A stretch of DNA of 64,000 nt from Allium sativum (GCA_030737875.1 CM060925.1:485251514-485315513); one strand, 5' to 3'; shown: positions 45,061-57,742, numbered from the stretch's first letter. Program-made: numbers and translations. Notes: generated by a model from the sequence alone, not told the origin.

Positions 45061-45863
45061 AAAAAAGACCAAGATGTCATCCACCAAGATCATCACGAAC
45101 TTATTTAGGTACTCCCTGAACACCCTTCTCATCAAATCAACAAAGTATGCGGAGGCGTTCGTCTAACCAAATGGCATCACCAGCCACTCATAAAACCATC
45201 CGGAGTCCTAAAGGCAATCTTCTCTATACCATCCTCAGCCACTCTCAACTGACGAAACCCCGTGGCTGAGTCCAACTGCGAAAATACTGAGGCGCCAACC
45301 AACTGATCAAATAGATCATCAATCCTCGGCAATGGGTGTCTATTCTTCTTTGTGAGTTTATTTAGTTCTCTTCAGCCTACACAAAGTCTGAGGGACCCAT
45401 CCGCCTTCGTAGCAAAAACTACTGGAGCACCCCACTCCGATATACTTTGTCTTATGGACCCCTTCTCAAGCAACTCCCCTACTTGCTTATGGAGTTCCCT
45501 CCTCTCGCGAGGAGCCATGTGGCGCACTGGTAAAGATACAGGTTTAGCATTGTCTACCAGATATATTCGGAAGTCAATCTCCCGCTCCGGATGTAAGCCC
45601 TTCACCTCCTCAAACACATCCGAGTATTCCCGGACCACTCTAACAGATCGCAAACTCTCGACCGACGTGTCAAGCGATTCTAGATAACTTAGCATAACAG
45701 ATTCCATGGGATTACAAGAGATCTCGAGAGTGTTACCCAAGCGGGTCATAAGCCTAACAACTCTCCCTTCAAAATCAAGAACGGCACCCCTACTGGATAA
45801 CCAGTCCATGCCCAAACTAACCCATAGCCCGTGAAGCCCAAAAAGCATCACATCTAAACTCAA
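45061..45863 (-). pseudogene. Protease end and RT front half of element C
   Basis: The frame 45863-45372 reads GLWVSLGMDWLSSRGAVLDF (protease end), a linker (LRSVRVVREYSDVFEEVKGL) and the RT start (SLPVRHMAPRERRELHKQVG, then SEWGAPVVFATKADGSLRLC). After a frame change RT goes on with [34 protein letters not shown] and FREYLNKF, and the catalytic box MILVDDILVFF (near 45065-45095), whose two Asp are intact. Beyond that the sequence becomes scrambled. Confidence 0.8.
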
Positions 45864-46596
45864 CGCTAAGTATAGAAACTTTCAAACCCAAACACATCAT
45901 GGAGCCCCAATTGGGTTTGAAAGAACTAAGGGATCATCTACCAAAATGGTGTCTAAGTGCAGTGACTCAACTAAAAATGATGAGATAAACGAACTCGATG
46001 CGTCAGAATCTAATAAAGTTCGAACCGGGAAATAAAGAAATCCAAATTCCAACCTAGACGGTCCTATCTCCATCTGGTACACTAGCCGCGAGGGAATACA
46101 ACTACCCTCCAGGAGATTCCATACCTTGCCCATGCCCCTTTGGACAATCCTAATACGGTGTCCCATTCCTCCCAAAAGGATAACTACTCGCCTTCTTCAT
46201 CCCATTCTCCACTCGTAACCTCCCACCAATGAGGTTTCATCCTTCATTAACCAAACAAATATTTGAGCCTTCCTCCCTTCGTCTATCCAATAGATACCTA
46301 CCAGTCCTCCTCCTTCTTGAACCAACTTCTAATCTGACTAACGTCTAAGTCCCTTGAAGTGGTTTTCCATTCTTATCTATCTTAGAAAGGTCATCTATAC
46401 GCGGAGGGGAAACTCAAAACGAGAGAGGAAGAGATTCAAAACGGAGAATTCGAAAGATATAGATATGGCTATTGGGGATTATGCTTTTCTTTCAAAAACT
46501 TTTCTCTTAAAAGACATGTTTTTGAAAATACTCCTTTCAAAAATATTCTTAGAAAATAGTTTTTCTAAAAATTTTATCTGTTCTGGTAACCTTAAG
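45864..46596 (-). pseudogene. Protease front of element C; gag absent
   Basis: 46175-45897 reads MGKVWNLLEGSCIPSRLVYQ and FPVRTLLDSDASSSFISSFL. The protease active site should be D-S-G-A; here Gly is Asp, which should abolish activity. Between it and the primer-binding site only ~420 bp remain, far too little for the ~1 kb gag, and no gag core or CCHC knuckle is visible. Confidence 0.75.
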
Positions 46597-46608
46597 CTCT
46601 GATACCAC
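46597..46608 (-). other. Primer-binding site, initiator-Met tRNA (element C)
   Basis: TGGTATCAGAGC on the minus strand starts two bases from the 5' LTR, as in element D and close to LARD A. Confidence 0.92.
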
Positions 46609-46610
46609 GT

Positions 46611-49600
46611 GTAACACCCCACACCCGCTACGGTCACTCACTAAGGGAATGCCATAACATCGGTGGAGTATTTTAAGTGAATATAGAACAGAAAAATTAC
46701 AACAAGACAGATATAAGTAATACTTGAGAATTTAAAACATCATTTCATTTCAGCGGAAAGTAAAACATGTTTGGTTACACCAAAACCACAAATAAGAGTC
46801 AAGTACATAATATCCATCCTGATTAAAACGAAAGTACATAATCCCACTACATAACCTAATAGCCATAATAGAAAAGATAAACTGAGCTTTACATCCACGG
46901 TCCAAGCTCCAAAAGATAGATAAAGCAGTCTGATCAAAGCCCACTAGTGCTAGGCCCACTCTGAAAACCTGAGGGTTGGGAAAAAGATAAAGAAACAACG
47001 TGGTCAGACATAAGTCTGAGTGAGTCCTATAACCCTAACAATACAATCATTAAAGTAATTAGGGTATGATATAAACAAGGTACGGTACCTCTGGGGATAA
47101 TGACTACACTAAGTAGCCAACTAAACACAGGATGTACTAAGATAACTGAAAAGACGCATTTATCCACCCAAGGATAATTACTGGATTACACCACCCCAGA
47201 TCTACCCACCCAAGGGTAATTCCTACACTGCACCACACCAGTCATTCCTAACTTAAAGGTTGATCCTACCCATGGACTTATAAAATTAACTTAATAGTTC
47301 TCGCGTACCCCTAGGTGACTAAGTAGATGCCTCGGGGCCCTACAATCCACTAGGTGTACACACTACTCCCCATTCGATCGGCTCCCTAACGTAGATACCC
47401 GTGCTGGCCCCACCGTGGGGTGTACCATTCCCCAACGTGGCAAACTGATAAAACTAACGGTGCACGTCTTATATCTACACGATGCAACAACGTCTTATTT
47501 ACCAGCCCGGGTCCACACACGCATATGAAACCCGTTGGTCATGCGTTGCCACCGCTAACCCATTTTGGCCTCTTATAGTCAAGCCCAATATGCGTGTCCC
47601 GACACTCGACTAGAGTCGAGCCCACTAAGATACGTTTGGGATATTGGTTGAAATGGGCCCCCACAAGCTACCACCTAAGCTTGTTATTTTATCTAGTGTA
47701 TCCCACTTAACCCCTTTTATAATCATGCCCACCTACATGTTAAGGTTTGGTTAAGTCATCTAATCATATATCAATTGCCACTTAAGGCACCCACTATATT
47801 TCCACATGCCACCCAAAGCACTTACTTAACCCTTTACCCATGTTTAATTACATGTTCCTCTTTGGTTAAGTATTCTAATCGTATTTTCTATTGCCACCCA
47901 AGGCAACCCACTAGATTTCCACATGCCACCCAAGGCACCCACTTAACCCCTCATGTCCCTCTACATGCTAATATGGTTAAGTGTTTCTTAATTAATTAAG
48001 ATCATGACCTCATAAAGACCTCTCACATTAGACCATCTTTTATGACTGCTGGATATGCCGGTTGGTTCCGGGCAGACTTCTGTCATAAAAAGGTCTAACC
48101 TCGTGTCTTTACTTTAATCATGTATTTAATTTATGACTAAGACCTCTCACATTGGGCCAATCATTTGTAGCTGCTGGATGACCGGTCGGTTCCGGGCAGA
48201 CTTCCGCTACAAAAGGGTCCAACCTCGTGTCTTAGTTGATTAATTACACCTAATTAATCACCCCATAATTTGAATTAATTATGCCTAATTAATTACACAT
48301 TTTTAAGAATATGGGTAGACCTAACTCAATAGGTAAATTCCCAATTCCATAGTATGGGTAGACCTAACTTAATAGGTAAATTCCCAACTCCATAATATGG
48401 GTAGACCTAACTTAATAGGTAAATTCCCAATTACGTCCATTTAATTTGTAGTATGATTAATCATACCCATTTCACATCATTTTATTAACATGCATATTAA
48501 CCCCATCGTTCCCCACGTAGTTCGTTCTCATAACACGACATAATGAAGGGAAGATTCATCACAAAGGTCATGGGTTTAGCCAACATAGCATGTAACTTTA
48601 TCATGGGTTCAAAAGGTGTCAACTTGCATATATGAACATACATTAAACCCAACTAGTATTTAACCCAAACTTGCATTATGCATATCATAAAAGAGACAAC
48701 TTGCATATGAACTTGCACATAAACTTGCATATGAACTTGCATCATAACTTGCATATGAACTTGCATCATAACTTGCATATGAACTTGCATCATAACTTGC
48801 ATATGAACTTGCATCATAACTTGCATATGAACATGTATCATAACTTGCATATGAACTTGCATCATAACTTGCATATGAATATGTATCATAACTTGCATAT
48901 GAACTTGCATAACATGCCATACTTAGAGACAAACTTGCATATATTATGCATATCATAAAAAGAGACAAACTTGCATAAAACCAAACACTTAGCATGCATA
49001 AAACCAAATACTTAGCATGCATAAAACCACATACATAGCATGCATAAAACCAAATACTTAGCATGCATAAAACCAAATACATAACTTGCATAACATGTTA
49101 CATATAGACTTGCATATAATCTCCCATATAGCTTGCATAACATGTTACATATGAATCAATGTTCAACATAGTGTTTTGCATCATAAAACATAGCATTAAA
49201 CTTGCATATAGCACACAACATACACTATACTAAACTTGCATAAACACATTGATTCCACAAACATAGCCATATCTTATCATATCCTATCATAATCAATTTA
49301 ACAATTGATTGTTAAGTCTATAGAAACTCACCACTAAACTCCAATAAGCAAACCCTTGCCACAAATCACCCAAAAACTCTAGCCTTGAACATAAAGCTTG
49401 CAACTTGATGATGAATGCAAGCCAATGATCACTCATACAACTCAAAGATGCTTGTATGCACATGAAAGCCTTCATAGAAATAGTTTAGAAATAGGATGGA
49501 GGCTAGGGTTTTGAGTGGAGGCCATGATCATAGAAAATTTTGGCATAGTTTAGCTAGGAGATTGGATTAGGACCATTTAGGGCTAGCTTAGGGTCTTATT

Positions 49601-50071
49601 TATAGGATTAGGAAAGTGTTTTAGGCCATTAGATTAACCCTAAATTAGATTAGGACCATCTGATCTCGGAAGCTTCCAGAAACCAGCCCCAAAACACAGC
49701 CTAAACCCTAAAATGGTGCACCAGGCCAGCCAGAAAGCTGTGCAGGTTTCTGGCTCGACACGGGCGCACTTCCCAAGTGCGCCAGTGTAAAAATGTGTTG
49801 GCGAACTTCACAAGTGCGCCAGTGCATTTTTGTGTTGGCGCACTTCACAAGTGCGCCAGTGCATTCTGGCTAGTTTTTCGGTTTTTCTGCCTAACTTTGT
49901 TCGTCCATATCTTCTTCATACGGACTCCGATTTTCGAAAACTCAGACTCTATTTCGCGTATTTTTCCGAGTCGAACGCAATGGTGCAACCCGTTTCCCCA
50001 ATTCCCACATCTGGGATTAGTTATTCTTTAATTTGTGAATTTTAGCATTAACCGAAATTCGGGGTGTTACA
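46611..50071 (-). repeat. 5' LTR of element C (3461 bp)
   Basis: It is bounded TGTAACACCCC ... GTTACA and about 99% identical to the 3' LTR. It contains stem-loops (48028-48098, 48152-48222), the shorter 24-bp array (48699-48920), a minus-strand TATA (49597-49604) and a palindrome block (49762-49858). In the second stem-loop the inner arms are TTTGTAGC/GCTACAAA, a perfect pair where the 3' LTR has a wobble. As the 5' LTR on the minus strand, it holds the promoter of C. Confidence 0.92.
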
Positions 50072-50076
50072 TTGCA

Positions 50077-50694
50077 CTTGTTAGATGAAACACATAGTAA
50101 TCATGCAACTTCATAGGCCTTTTATCCAAACCATTTCTTGCGCAAGAAGGCCACATACTCAGCTAGAAAAACAAAGCTCATCTAGTGTATAAATACTTAA
50201 TGGAGAAGTCTTTAAGGACAAAGGTGAAAGTGACAAGTGATTAAGGGAAAAACACTTAAGTGTTTTTAAAGATTTGATGGAAGAAATTGTCATCATTCAA
50301 AGTATTTGCGCAGAGACATTTAATGAAACATATACTAGAACTTAGGCTATTTTGTTTTAAGTTTAAAAACAATTTAAATGGTGTAATGCTCTCAGCCAAG
50401 TGATTTCCTGCGTGAGTTTATAACCTTAGAAAACTTAAGATATTATAATGAAATTCTATCTAGAAGAGGGACAAAGCATTTAAAGCTTTTGTCAAGTTTA
50501 AAACCACTAGTGTGAACACAAATTCTCCACACAATCTTGCGCAGGAAAATCAAAACAAAACTGAGCTTTCAATCGGGCAACATACTCTGTTTGAAAAACT
50601 GCACAAACCTGCGCCAAATATTATGATAGGAGTATTATAAGATTTAGTTAATAAAGGTAATTAGAAAACTAATAAAATACATGATTTGTTAGCC
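50077..50694. other. U3 part of giant LTR B downstream of element C
   Basis: AT-rich sequence with no coding. It contains the recurring TTGCGCAAGAA-type palindromes (about 50135 and 50536) also found at 38780-38890 and leads to the TATA box. Confidence 0.5.
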
Positions 50695-50803
50695 TATAAA
50701 TATGGGGTTGTTTTCCCATTTCTGTTCACCTGAAACTCGAGCAAAGAAAAGGAGATCTGGAAATATATTTATACACCATCATAGCTGCCATTAAAAGGTG
50801 AGT
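50695..50803 (+). promoter_or_regulatory. TATA box and possible leader exon in giant LTR B
   Basis: TATAAATA at 50695-50702 is followed by a CT-rich stretch and, about 95 bp on, by AAAAG|GTGAGT (exon end 50797), a near-consensus plant splice donor. LARD A has the same order: TATA then CCAAAG|GTGAGA at 2651. Use as a promoter and donor is inferred. Confidence 0.5.
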
Positions 50804-53541
50804 AAAACACTCATTCAACACCTCTTTGATCATGTTTTAAATAACTTGAATACCATGTTTGTGTGTGATGGTTTACTGATGTGTTCATGCTAAAATGCTT
50901 GCTGTTTTATATGCATTGCCTGCTGTTAACATGTGAGTAAACACTAAATTGCTCTTATGTTTTTATATTAAGTTCTTGTTGATTCAAACTACATATGTGC
51001 TTACATGTATCTATCTGATTCCAATACTAATATTGTTTACAGAATTAATCACTGCAAGTAGTTAGATTTATTTCTGGACTGTTTAAACATGTCTGAACCA
51101 TTTGAACATCCTATGAAAATATATACATCTTCCAAGATTTAAATAAATTTCTAACAGAGGATGGTTCGACCAATACATCCTGCATTTGATCATGTGTAGG
51201 AAACAAGATTTGTTTTAACTTTAAAACCCTTGAAACCAAATATTGATGCGTATGTCTATTGATCCGTGTGTCTGTATATGCTTGGTGAGGGAAGGATTGA
51301 ATATGTGCCTCTACTTGATGTGATTTAATTGGGGGTATAATTGCATCAGAGAAGTATGAATATTATATACACAGTGGTCATCCTCTTCTCCATATTGGTC
51401 CACGCATGGACATTTACATTCATGCTCTATGGCAAAGTAAAATAACTCTTCTTTCTTTCTCAAATGATACCCGTGCAAAAGTTTATAAATATATTAACAA
51501 GCACTTGCCAGCTTTGAACGGCCAGAGTGTGGCGAACGACGGGGCTGGGTGTCATCGATGGGTGGCTGGAGGCGTCAGACTTCCGATGGCCTGAGGTGAT
51601 GGGGTGATGAAGATTCTCCGATCGGGTTAAATCAAGTGATAATTATATTGGAAATCTTGTTTCGATTCTCTTCAGTTTGGTGTGAGGAATAGGGAAGGAC
51701 GAAGATGACAGTATGGGGGCGAGTGGAGAAAGACAGTGAGGAAGGAGGAGTAATGATATTTGGTGTTTTGAATGGAAGATGCAACGTCATTTAGTTGCTT
51801 ATGTATGTGAGCAACACGTTCATGAGAAGTGGAGTTTACTGTGCATTCAAGATGGTGAAAGAAAAAGAGCGTCTGCTGTAGCCATCTAGGAGGACCAGCA
51901 TGGTGTCGTTTGTTCAATAGTGAAGGACTGCACAGACATGAAAATGGAAGAGGACAACATGTATATGCGTGGATACAAGCAGGGGTAGGCTGATGAGCAT
52001 GAGTGATCAAAGGAAGGGACAGTAGTAAGCTTGTGGCTCCGAAACGCTTGGCCTTGGTAGTCGTAATTAGGCTGACGTTGCGTTCAAGGCAGTCCAGTGG
52101 TGGGACGAGGCAGTCCAGTGGTGGGACGAGGCAGTCTGGTGGTGGGGCATGGAAAGCTCAGTGGCAAGGCATGGCAAGTGAGGTGATCGGGTTTGGCAGG
52201 CCAAGACAAGTGGTTTGGCAAGCGTGGTGATCAGCCGTGGCAAGGCTGGTGATCGGACAAGGCAAGTGGTAGTACCACTTTGGTTGGCATGAGCTGAAGC
52301 ATGTAACGGGCGCAGTAAAAACAGGGCTGGGCACGGCATTTTGAAGGGTTGGTGGTTGGGTAAAGTGGTAGTACCACTTTGGTAAGTACCAGGGGCGAGA
52401 GCATGAGCGTTGGGATGATTTTCCCATGCCCACACCAGTGTACTGAAAACTGGCACTGGCACTTCAGTCAAAACATTTACAAAATGAGATTTTGAACCAA
52501 GTTTTTAAATTAAAATAGTTTAATTTAAAAATAGAAAAATAAAATAAATAAAAATAAAGAAATTTTATAATTAAATAAAAAGAAGAGTTTTTATTTAAAT
52601 GTATCGTAGACCAGTGAAAGGAAGAAGATAGCCGAATTGCAAAGAGCAGAGTTTGACTGAAGGAAATCGACGAATTTATTTAACTAGATTAATTATTAAT
52701 AAATTAAATAAATAAATAAAACATTAATTAATTATATAAATTGGAAGAATTTATATATAGTATCTTCGGACATTTTTGGGCATGTACAAAATGAAAAGTG
52801 ATGTGTAAATTATTCTAAATAATTCCATCTGAGGAAAATAAATGTTTTATTAAATCGAACAACGACAAAGAAGACAAAAGTGGATCAAGAGAAAGGATGA
52901 ACTGTCGATATTAGATCCAAACGACGGACCCCGAGTTTTACAAAAAGAGGATTTTACAGTAGAAAGGTTTAGACCCGTGCTTCGCACACGGGTATAACAG
53001 AATACGAATTTAAAGTAAATATTTAAGAGAAATCTGTTATAACAGGTAAAGTAAGAACATAGATTTATGAACAAGATTTTATAAATTAAGTAAAATATTT
53101 ATCATTGGATAGATAAAATATATAAGTCAGGACTTATATAGAGAAGTAAAGATCGATTTCAACATTTATATTGAAACTGGATACAGACGAAGAGTTAACC
53201 AGTTAGAATTTACCAGTTAGAGTTAACCAGTCAGAGTAAATCGGTTAGAGTTAATCGAATAAGAGTTAATCGAATATTTGTTATTCGAATAAGAGTTAAA
53301 TCAAATAGAGTTAAACAAGATTAGAAACTGACTAGAATTAGTACGTTGAATGATTTCCTGAGTAGCGATCTGATGTTGGTTTCGGCCTTGGGGGTTTATA
53401 CTTAGAGAATTGTTCCCTTACTAGTTTACAGTTAGGTACTAATAGTTGTGGAATGGTAGTGATGCGTGAACGAGGATTGGAAATGTTTTCCAGTGTTAAA
53501 TAACATATTTTTTCTGTTACATAGAAAATAAAGGAATATGA

Positions 53542-53573
<32 letters not shown>

Positions 53574-54802
53574 GTGTATGATTGATGATTTGATCGATAA
53601 TTCCATTTGGAAATAAGATCGTTGTTTGCACACGTGTTTTCATTTGATAGTTAAATCACCGACTATCAAAGTATTGACCATTTAACGTTGTTAATATGGA
53701 GAGACCGGTTGGATTATTATCCAAAGAACCACTCTGTATTGGCATAAGCGTGACGAATCAAATATGCTGAAGAAATGAAAGATGGAGTAAAATGCAAGGG
53801 CTATTGTATAAGTTCTAGGTAAAGATTTGCCTAGAATGGTTGTATGGAATAGTACCTTCGGTTTGTCCAGTCCCAGGACAACTTGTATGGACGAGTGTCT
53901 GACGGAGTATTTCCAAAGTAATTGCGTACATTGAATATTTACAAACGTATTTCTGTTGGTGGCAAAGAGAGGGGCACTTCTCTTAGCTTAACGCTCAGAG
54001 TATTTTTGTGGAAATCAATTAAGTGATTCCAATGGATCTGACAATGTGGCATTCAAAGTGAATGAAGATGTGGTATGCGAAAAGTGTAGCTTCTAGCCTC
54101 ACAACCGGAAAATGACAAAAATTGGGCATGCAGCATGGCTAAATCGGTCGCTCCGAAGTAGGGTGTATAATCACCTATCTAGAGAATATTTATTTGCTTC
54201 TTTAATCTATCAATGCTGTCCCATATATATACGGGAAACGGTTGCTGATCCCAACCGCTGGTGATGTACATTCGATACACTCAAGCGAAATGAGTGGTCG
54301 GTCATGTGTGGCTGAGTTGCAAGATGTTCTTGTTGAACTCCAGAGTATCGTTCCTAGAGTACGCTGATCGGAAGGTGGTTCCATACCTTGTCATAGTTGG
54401 AAATCCATTACCCAATACGTGCTTGTGGTTTTGATTGTATACTATATATGTAGAACGTGAGATGAAAGCGTTTCTGCTATATGATTATTATATTGTGGTT
54501 AATAGACATTATTGTAATATCAAAGGATTTGATATAAAGATTTGTTTTGATTCTCATAAGGGAAAAACCCGTTCCGTTATACGGCGTGGTCTTATGAGAT
54601 ATCGTTTACTTACTCAAACTGATTTAAAATCGTTTACTCATACCAATCCATGACTGACCCAGAGTTTATTTTTCTGTGTTTTCCTTAAACTCTTGGGTAT
54701 TCATAACACTTGTTATGAATAGACAAGTGATCCAGGTATTGAATTAACTTTGGAGTAGCTGGATGGCAGGATCTGAAATGTTGGCCTATCTATCAAGCTT
54801 AT
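50804..54802. other. Transcribed part of giant LTR B, non-coding
   Basis: There is no credible gene. It contains a 21-bp unit repeated three times (52090-52152), two GTGGTAGTACCACTTTGG palindromes (about 52265 and 52365), AT-rich runs (52500-52760), short GAGTTAAYC-type repeats (53200-53315), a TA microsatellite (53540-53575) and the A-like segments listed for LTR B. Open frames at 51672-52010 and 52067-52471 have no recognisable domain and low-complexity content. Confidence 0.5.
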
Positions 54803-56639
54803 TGTAACAACCCGCCTCCGCTAGGGTCACTCACAAAGGAATGCACTAGCTTTAGAGGGGCATTATTGGTAAACATGCACAGAAATATCACAAGACAGAA
54901 CATATAAAATAGCGGAAGTAAAATCGAACTTTCATAAACATTTATAATTAAGGTCTAAAGCCTTTTACATCAGAGTACATCAAAACCTGTCTTGCAATAG
55001 TAAAGAAGCATAAAGACTTTTTCATAAATTATTCCCTAAATAAAGACAGTAAAGTAGCCATAGCCAAGAAAAGTCCAAGCCATCCATGATGACCTTCAAG
55101 CAGAAGAAGTCCAAACTAAACAGCAGTATTTCCTCCCTGTAACCTGGGGGGAAACGGAAGAAAAGAGGCGAAACAAAACGGGTCAGTCAAAAAGACTGAG
55201 TAAGCCCTATCTACTATTAGTATAAAAACTAGTAAAGTTAACTGACATGAGAAGCTGAGATGAACATAAGCATGATAACAAGATAGATAAGCTAAATCAA
55301 AATAACAGGATGAACTACTGAACTCAGGTGAACTAAGGTGTCATGATAAATTACGATGTCAAGATAAAACAAGGTATCACATCGTCAGGTTTCTATCAAG
55401 TATAATATCCCAAGATATCTATCACGTATAACATCCCATGGTATCTATCCTGTACATCTGCTCTGCACCTACCGTACTAGTATCCCAACTGTATTACGTG
55501 TTATCCGTGAATGACCCTTACTCAAAAGTCGTGTAATGGTCCCTGTCAACCTAATATGCCGCATATATAGGTTACTCAACTCATATGTTTCTTTCCATGT
55601 ATAAGTTCAGTTCTTTGCCGTAGGCTGTACGGGCTTTCCCATGTAAACGGTTTATCCTTGAAGTTGTTTTGGACTGCAACCCTTGATCTAGTTGTGTTTC
55701 CTTACCATGAACTATCGCGCGTCCACTTAGGATTTATGCCACCTAGGACCGCTAGGGATTATGCTACCTAATGAACGTTTCCGTGTCTCGGTTTGGGTTT
55801 TGGCCACCTAGGACCACTAGGGATTACGCCACCCGTCAACCGCGCCCTTGATCCCACGTATGTATCGTGAATCGTTTTCCATGTCTAGATGCACATGTTC
55901 CCCAATGTGCCATCCGAGTTCCGTGCCAGGGCAAATCAAGAAATACGGAACTCGGTCGGGAGCTTTAAATCGTCTGCCGATGCAGATATCAAGGTCTATT
56001 TTTGTACCCGTGGCTATGGTCCCACGTGACCCCTCCCTCAACTACTGAAAGGCAATCCAAGAAAAATCATGTATAAGAACCACTCCACGGCCCCACTATA
56101 GCCCACTTTCCTACGGGCCAACCTCACCCATGACTCGATAGCAAGCACATGGTCTGTTGGGGGTTCCCTGCCTTTCCGCACGTACACGATTGACTAAAGA
56201 TGGTAGGTAGTCGGCGATGCGCTATCCAGGGCAAAAACAAGAATCGTCGACTCCACGCTAATCCATCCCAGTCTTTAGGTTGCTCGCATAGCAACCAAGG
56301 CATACTCTTGGTCCTTCTAACGCAGACCTTAACCTCTCATGGGCCTAGTATAATTACCTGGCAGCCCACAGAGGGATCCCAAGAATATCCTCACGTCCCC
56401 CGAAGCTTCCACTTCGGCACCCAGTGCGCTGGAGCTTTTATCCAAGTCAGATAACTTGCTCCCCCTCGTATACTAAGCGATGACCTACCGTATCAGGTTA
56501 CTCATCGTTTTGAGAATTAGTCCTATGTCCTTAGCTAAGAATTATTACTTAGTTACCCTTAATTAAGGTTTACCACTTAGCTTCCTTTCCCGTTATCCTT
56601 GATTAACCACGGTTTTCTACCTAGTTCTTCTAGCTAGGG

Positions 56640-57540
56640 TTTGTTTATTGGGTTAAGTGTTATCATTCAAGTCCATGACTTAACCCGCCCACGAATCACG
56701 TCAAAGATTGGCTAAGTATTTAAGTTCAAGACTTAGTCCCACAAGTTGGTTAAGTGTACCCAGAGGCTCATGACTTAACCCTATCAAGTCAAATTGGTCA
56801 AGTACTAGCTTACCTTAATCCTATCGGATTATCTTTCTAGATCGATTAAGCATAGATTATCTTAATCCCATCAAATTATCGAGTCGGATTGGTTAAGTAT
56901 AGGTTGGCTTAACCCCTTCCTCTAATCGTACTACAATGGTTAAGTATATTCTAAAAAGATCTTGTGACTTCACCTTATCAGGTCCGCGTATTAGATTGGT
57001 TAAGTGTAAGTTACTTAACCCCATCAAATCATCATGTATAATTGGTTAAGTATAAGTTGCTTAACCCCATTAAATTATCACGTTAAGTTGGTTAAGTATT
57101 GGTTACTTAACCTCATTGAATTACCGCGTTTAAATTGGTTAAGTGTTTAACTTAACCCCATCGAATTACCGTGTTTAGATTAGTTAAGTGTGGATTACTT
57201 AACCCCATCTAATTACCGTGTCGGATTAGTTAGGTGCAAATTACTTAACCCCATCCCCTAATCATCTTGTATGGTTAAGTGTCATTAAGAAAACTTACTT
57301 AACCTTGCCAAATTATCATGTTGGATTGATTAAGTGTTGGTTAACTTAATCCCCGTCCACTAGTCGTATAAAAATGGTTAAGCGTCATTAGGCAAATCAA
57401 ATCACTTAACCTACCCAACCTTGTCATGTTTTGTTAAGTATCATTAGCCTAACCAATTTACTTAACCCATTTACCCATGTCATATTTGGTTAAGAGTCAT
57501 TAATCAAATTAACTTAACCCTATCATGTGGCATTAATTAC
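56640..57540. repeat. Tandem inverted-motif array (GGTTAAGT ... ACTTAACC) in element D LTR
   Basis: About fifteen to twenty diverged units of ~40-60 bp are present. Each pairs GGTTAAGT with a nearby ACTTAACCCC, separated by A/T-rich spacers such as AATTACCGTGTTTAGATT. Each unit can form a short hairpin. The same array fills the end of the window in the right LTR (about 63260-64000). C shows only scattered copies (40015-40330). Confidence 0.8.
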
Positions 57541-57563
57541 TTAATGCACCCCAACCTCTCACA

Positions 57564-57742
57564 TTAGACTTTGTTGTGGTTACTAGTTAAGCCGGTCGGT
57601 TCCGGGTAGCTTTACACCACAACTTGGTCTAACCTCGGGTTCAAGCACAACATGACCAACTTCTCACATTGGGTCCTATTGTTTGCAACTACTAGTTAGG
57701 CCGGTCGGTTCCGGGTAGTTTTACGTTGCAAACTCAACCCAA
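57564..57742. other. Paired stem-loops in element D LTR
   Basis: The first (57564-57632) has outer arms TTAGAC/GTCTAA and inner arms GTTGTGGT/ACCACAAC. The second (57669-57742) has TTGGGT/ACCCAA and GTTTGCAAC/GTTGCAAAC. All arms are perfect although their sequences differ from C and solo LTR 2. The shared apical core is GCCGGTCGGTTCCGGGTAG. Confidence 0.8.

Larger units (their letters stand above)
38942..50071 (-). mobile_element. Element C: Tekay-type chromovirus, gag lost
   Basis: C has two LTRs about 1% different, an internal region of 4134 bp, a minus-strand primer-binding site beside the right LTR and a polypurine tract beside the left LTR. It is therefore read on the minus strand, with the right LTR as the 5' LTR. 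The flanks TTTCA (38937-38941) and TTGCA (50072-50076) are an imperfect 5-bp duplication. Complete Tekay elements carry gag, protease, RT, RNase H, integrase and chromodomain. C has no gag, a damaged protease and RT, a scrambled RNase H and a good integrase-chromodomain. Confidence 0.92.
38164..54802 (+). repeat. Giant LTR B, diverged relative of the LARD A LTR, incomplete
   Basis: It begins TGTAATGACCCGG inside the X LTR. After removing element C it continues to 54802, where D interrupts it; the rest lies outside the window. About 5.5 kb are present. Continuity across C is supported by recurring TTGTGCAAGAAC/TTGCGCAAGAAG motifs on both sides. Links to LARD A are GTTGAATGATTTCCTGAG, TGATGTTGGTTTCGGCCTT and TTAGAGAATTGTTCCCTTAC (53340-53425), CCCGTTCCGTTATACGGCG (54568-54587) and CATGACTGACCCAGAGTTTA (54650-54670), in the same order as in A. 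Whether it is a solo LTR or one end of an element cannot be seen. Confidence 0.7.

Noticed and set aside
51672..52471. Minus-strand frames of 91-134 codons in giant LTR B
   Set aside because: Low-complexity His/Pro/Ser content, partly from a 21-bp repeat and GTGGTAGTACCACTTTGG palindromes; no homologous frame in LARD A.
55817..56454. Frames duplicated at 55817-56454 and 62442-63079
   Set aside because: They lie in the two LTRs of D, so duplication is expected; no domain, and short for genes.
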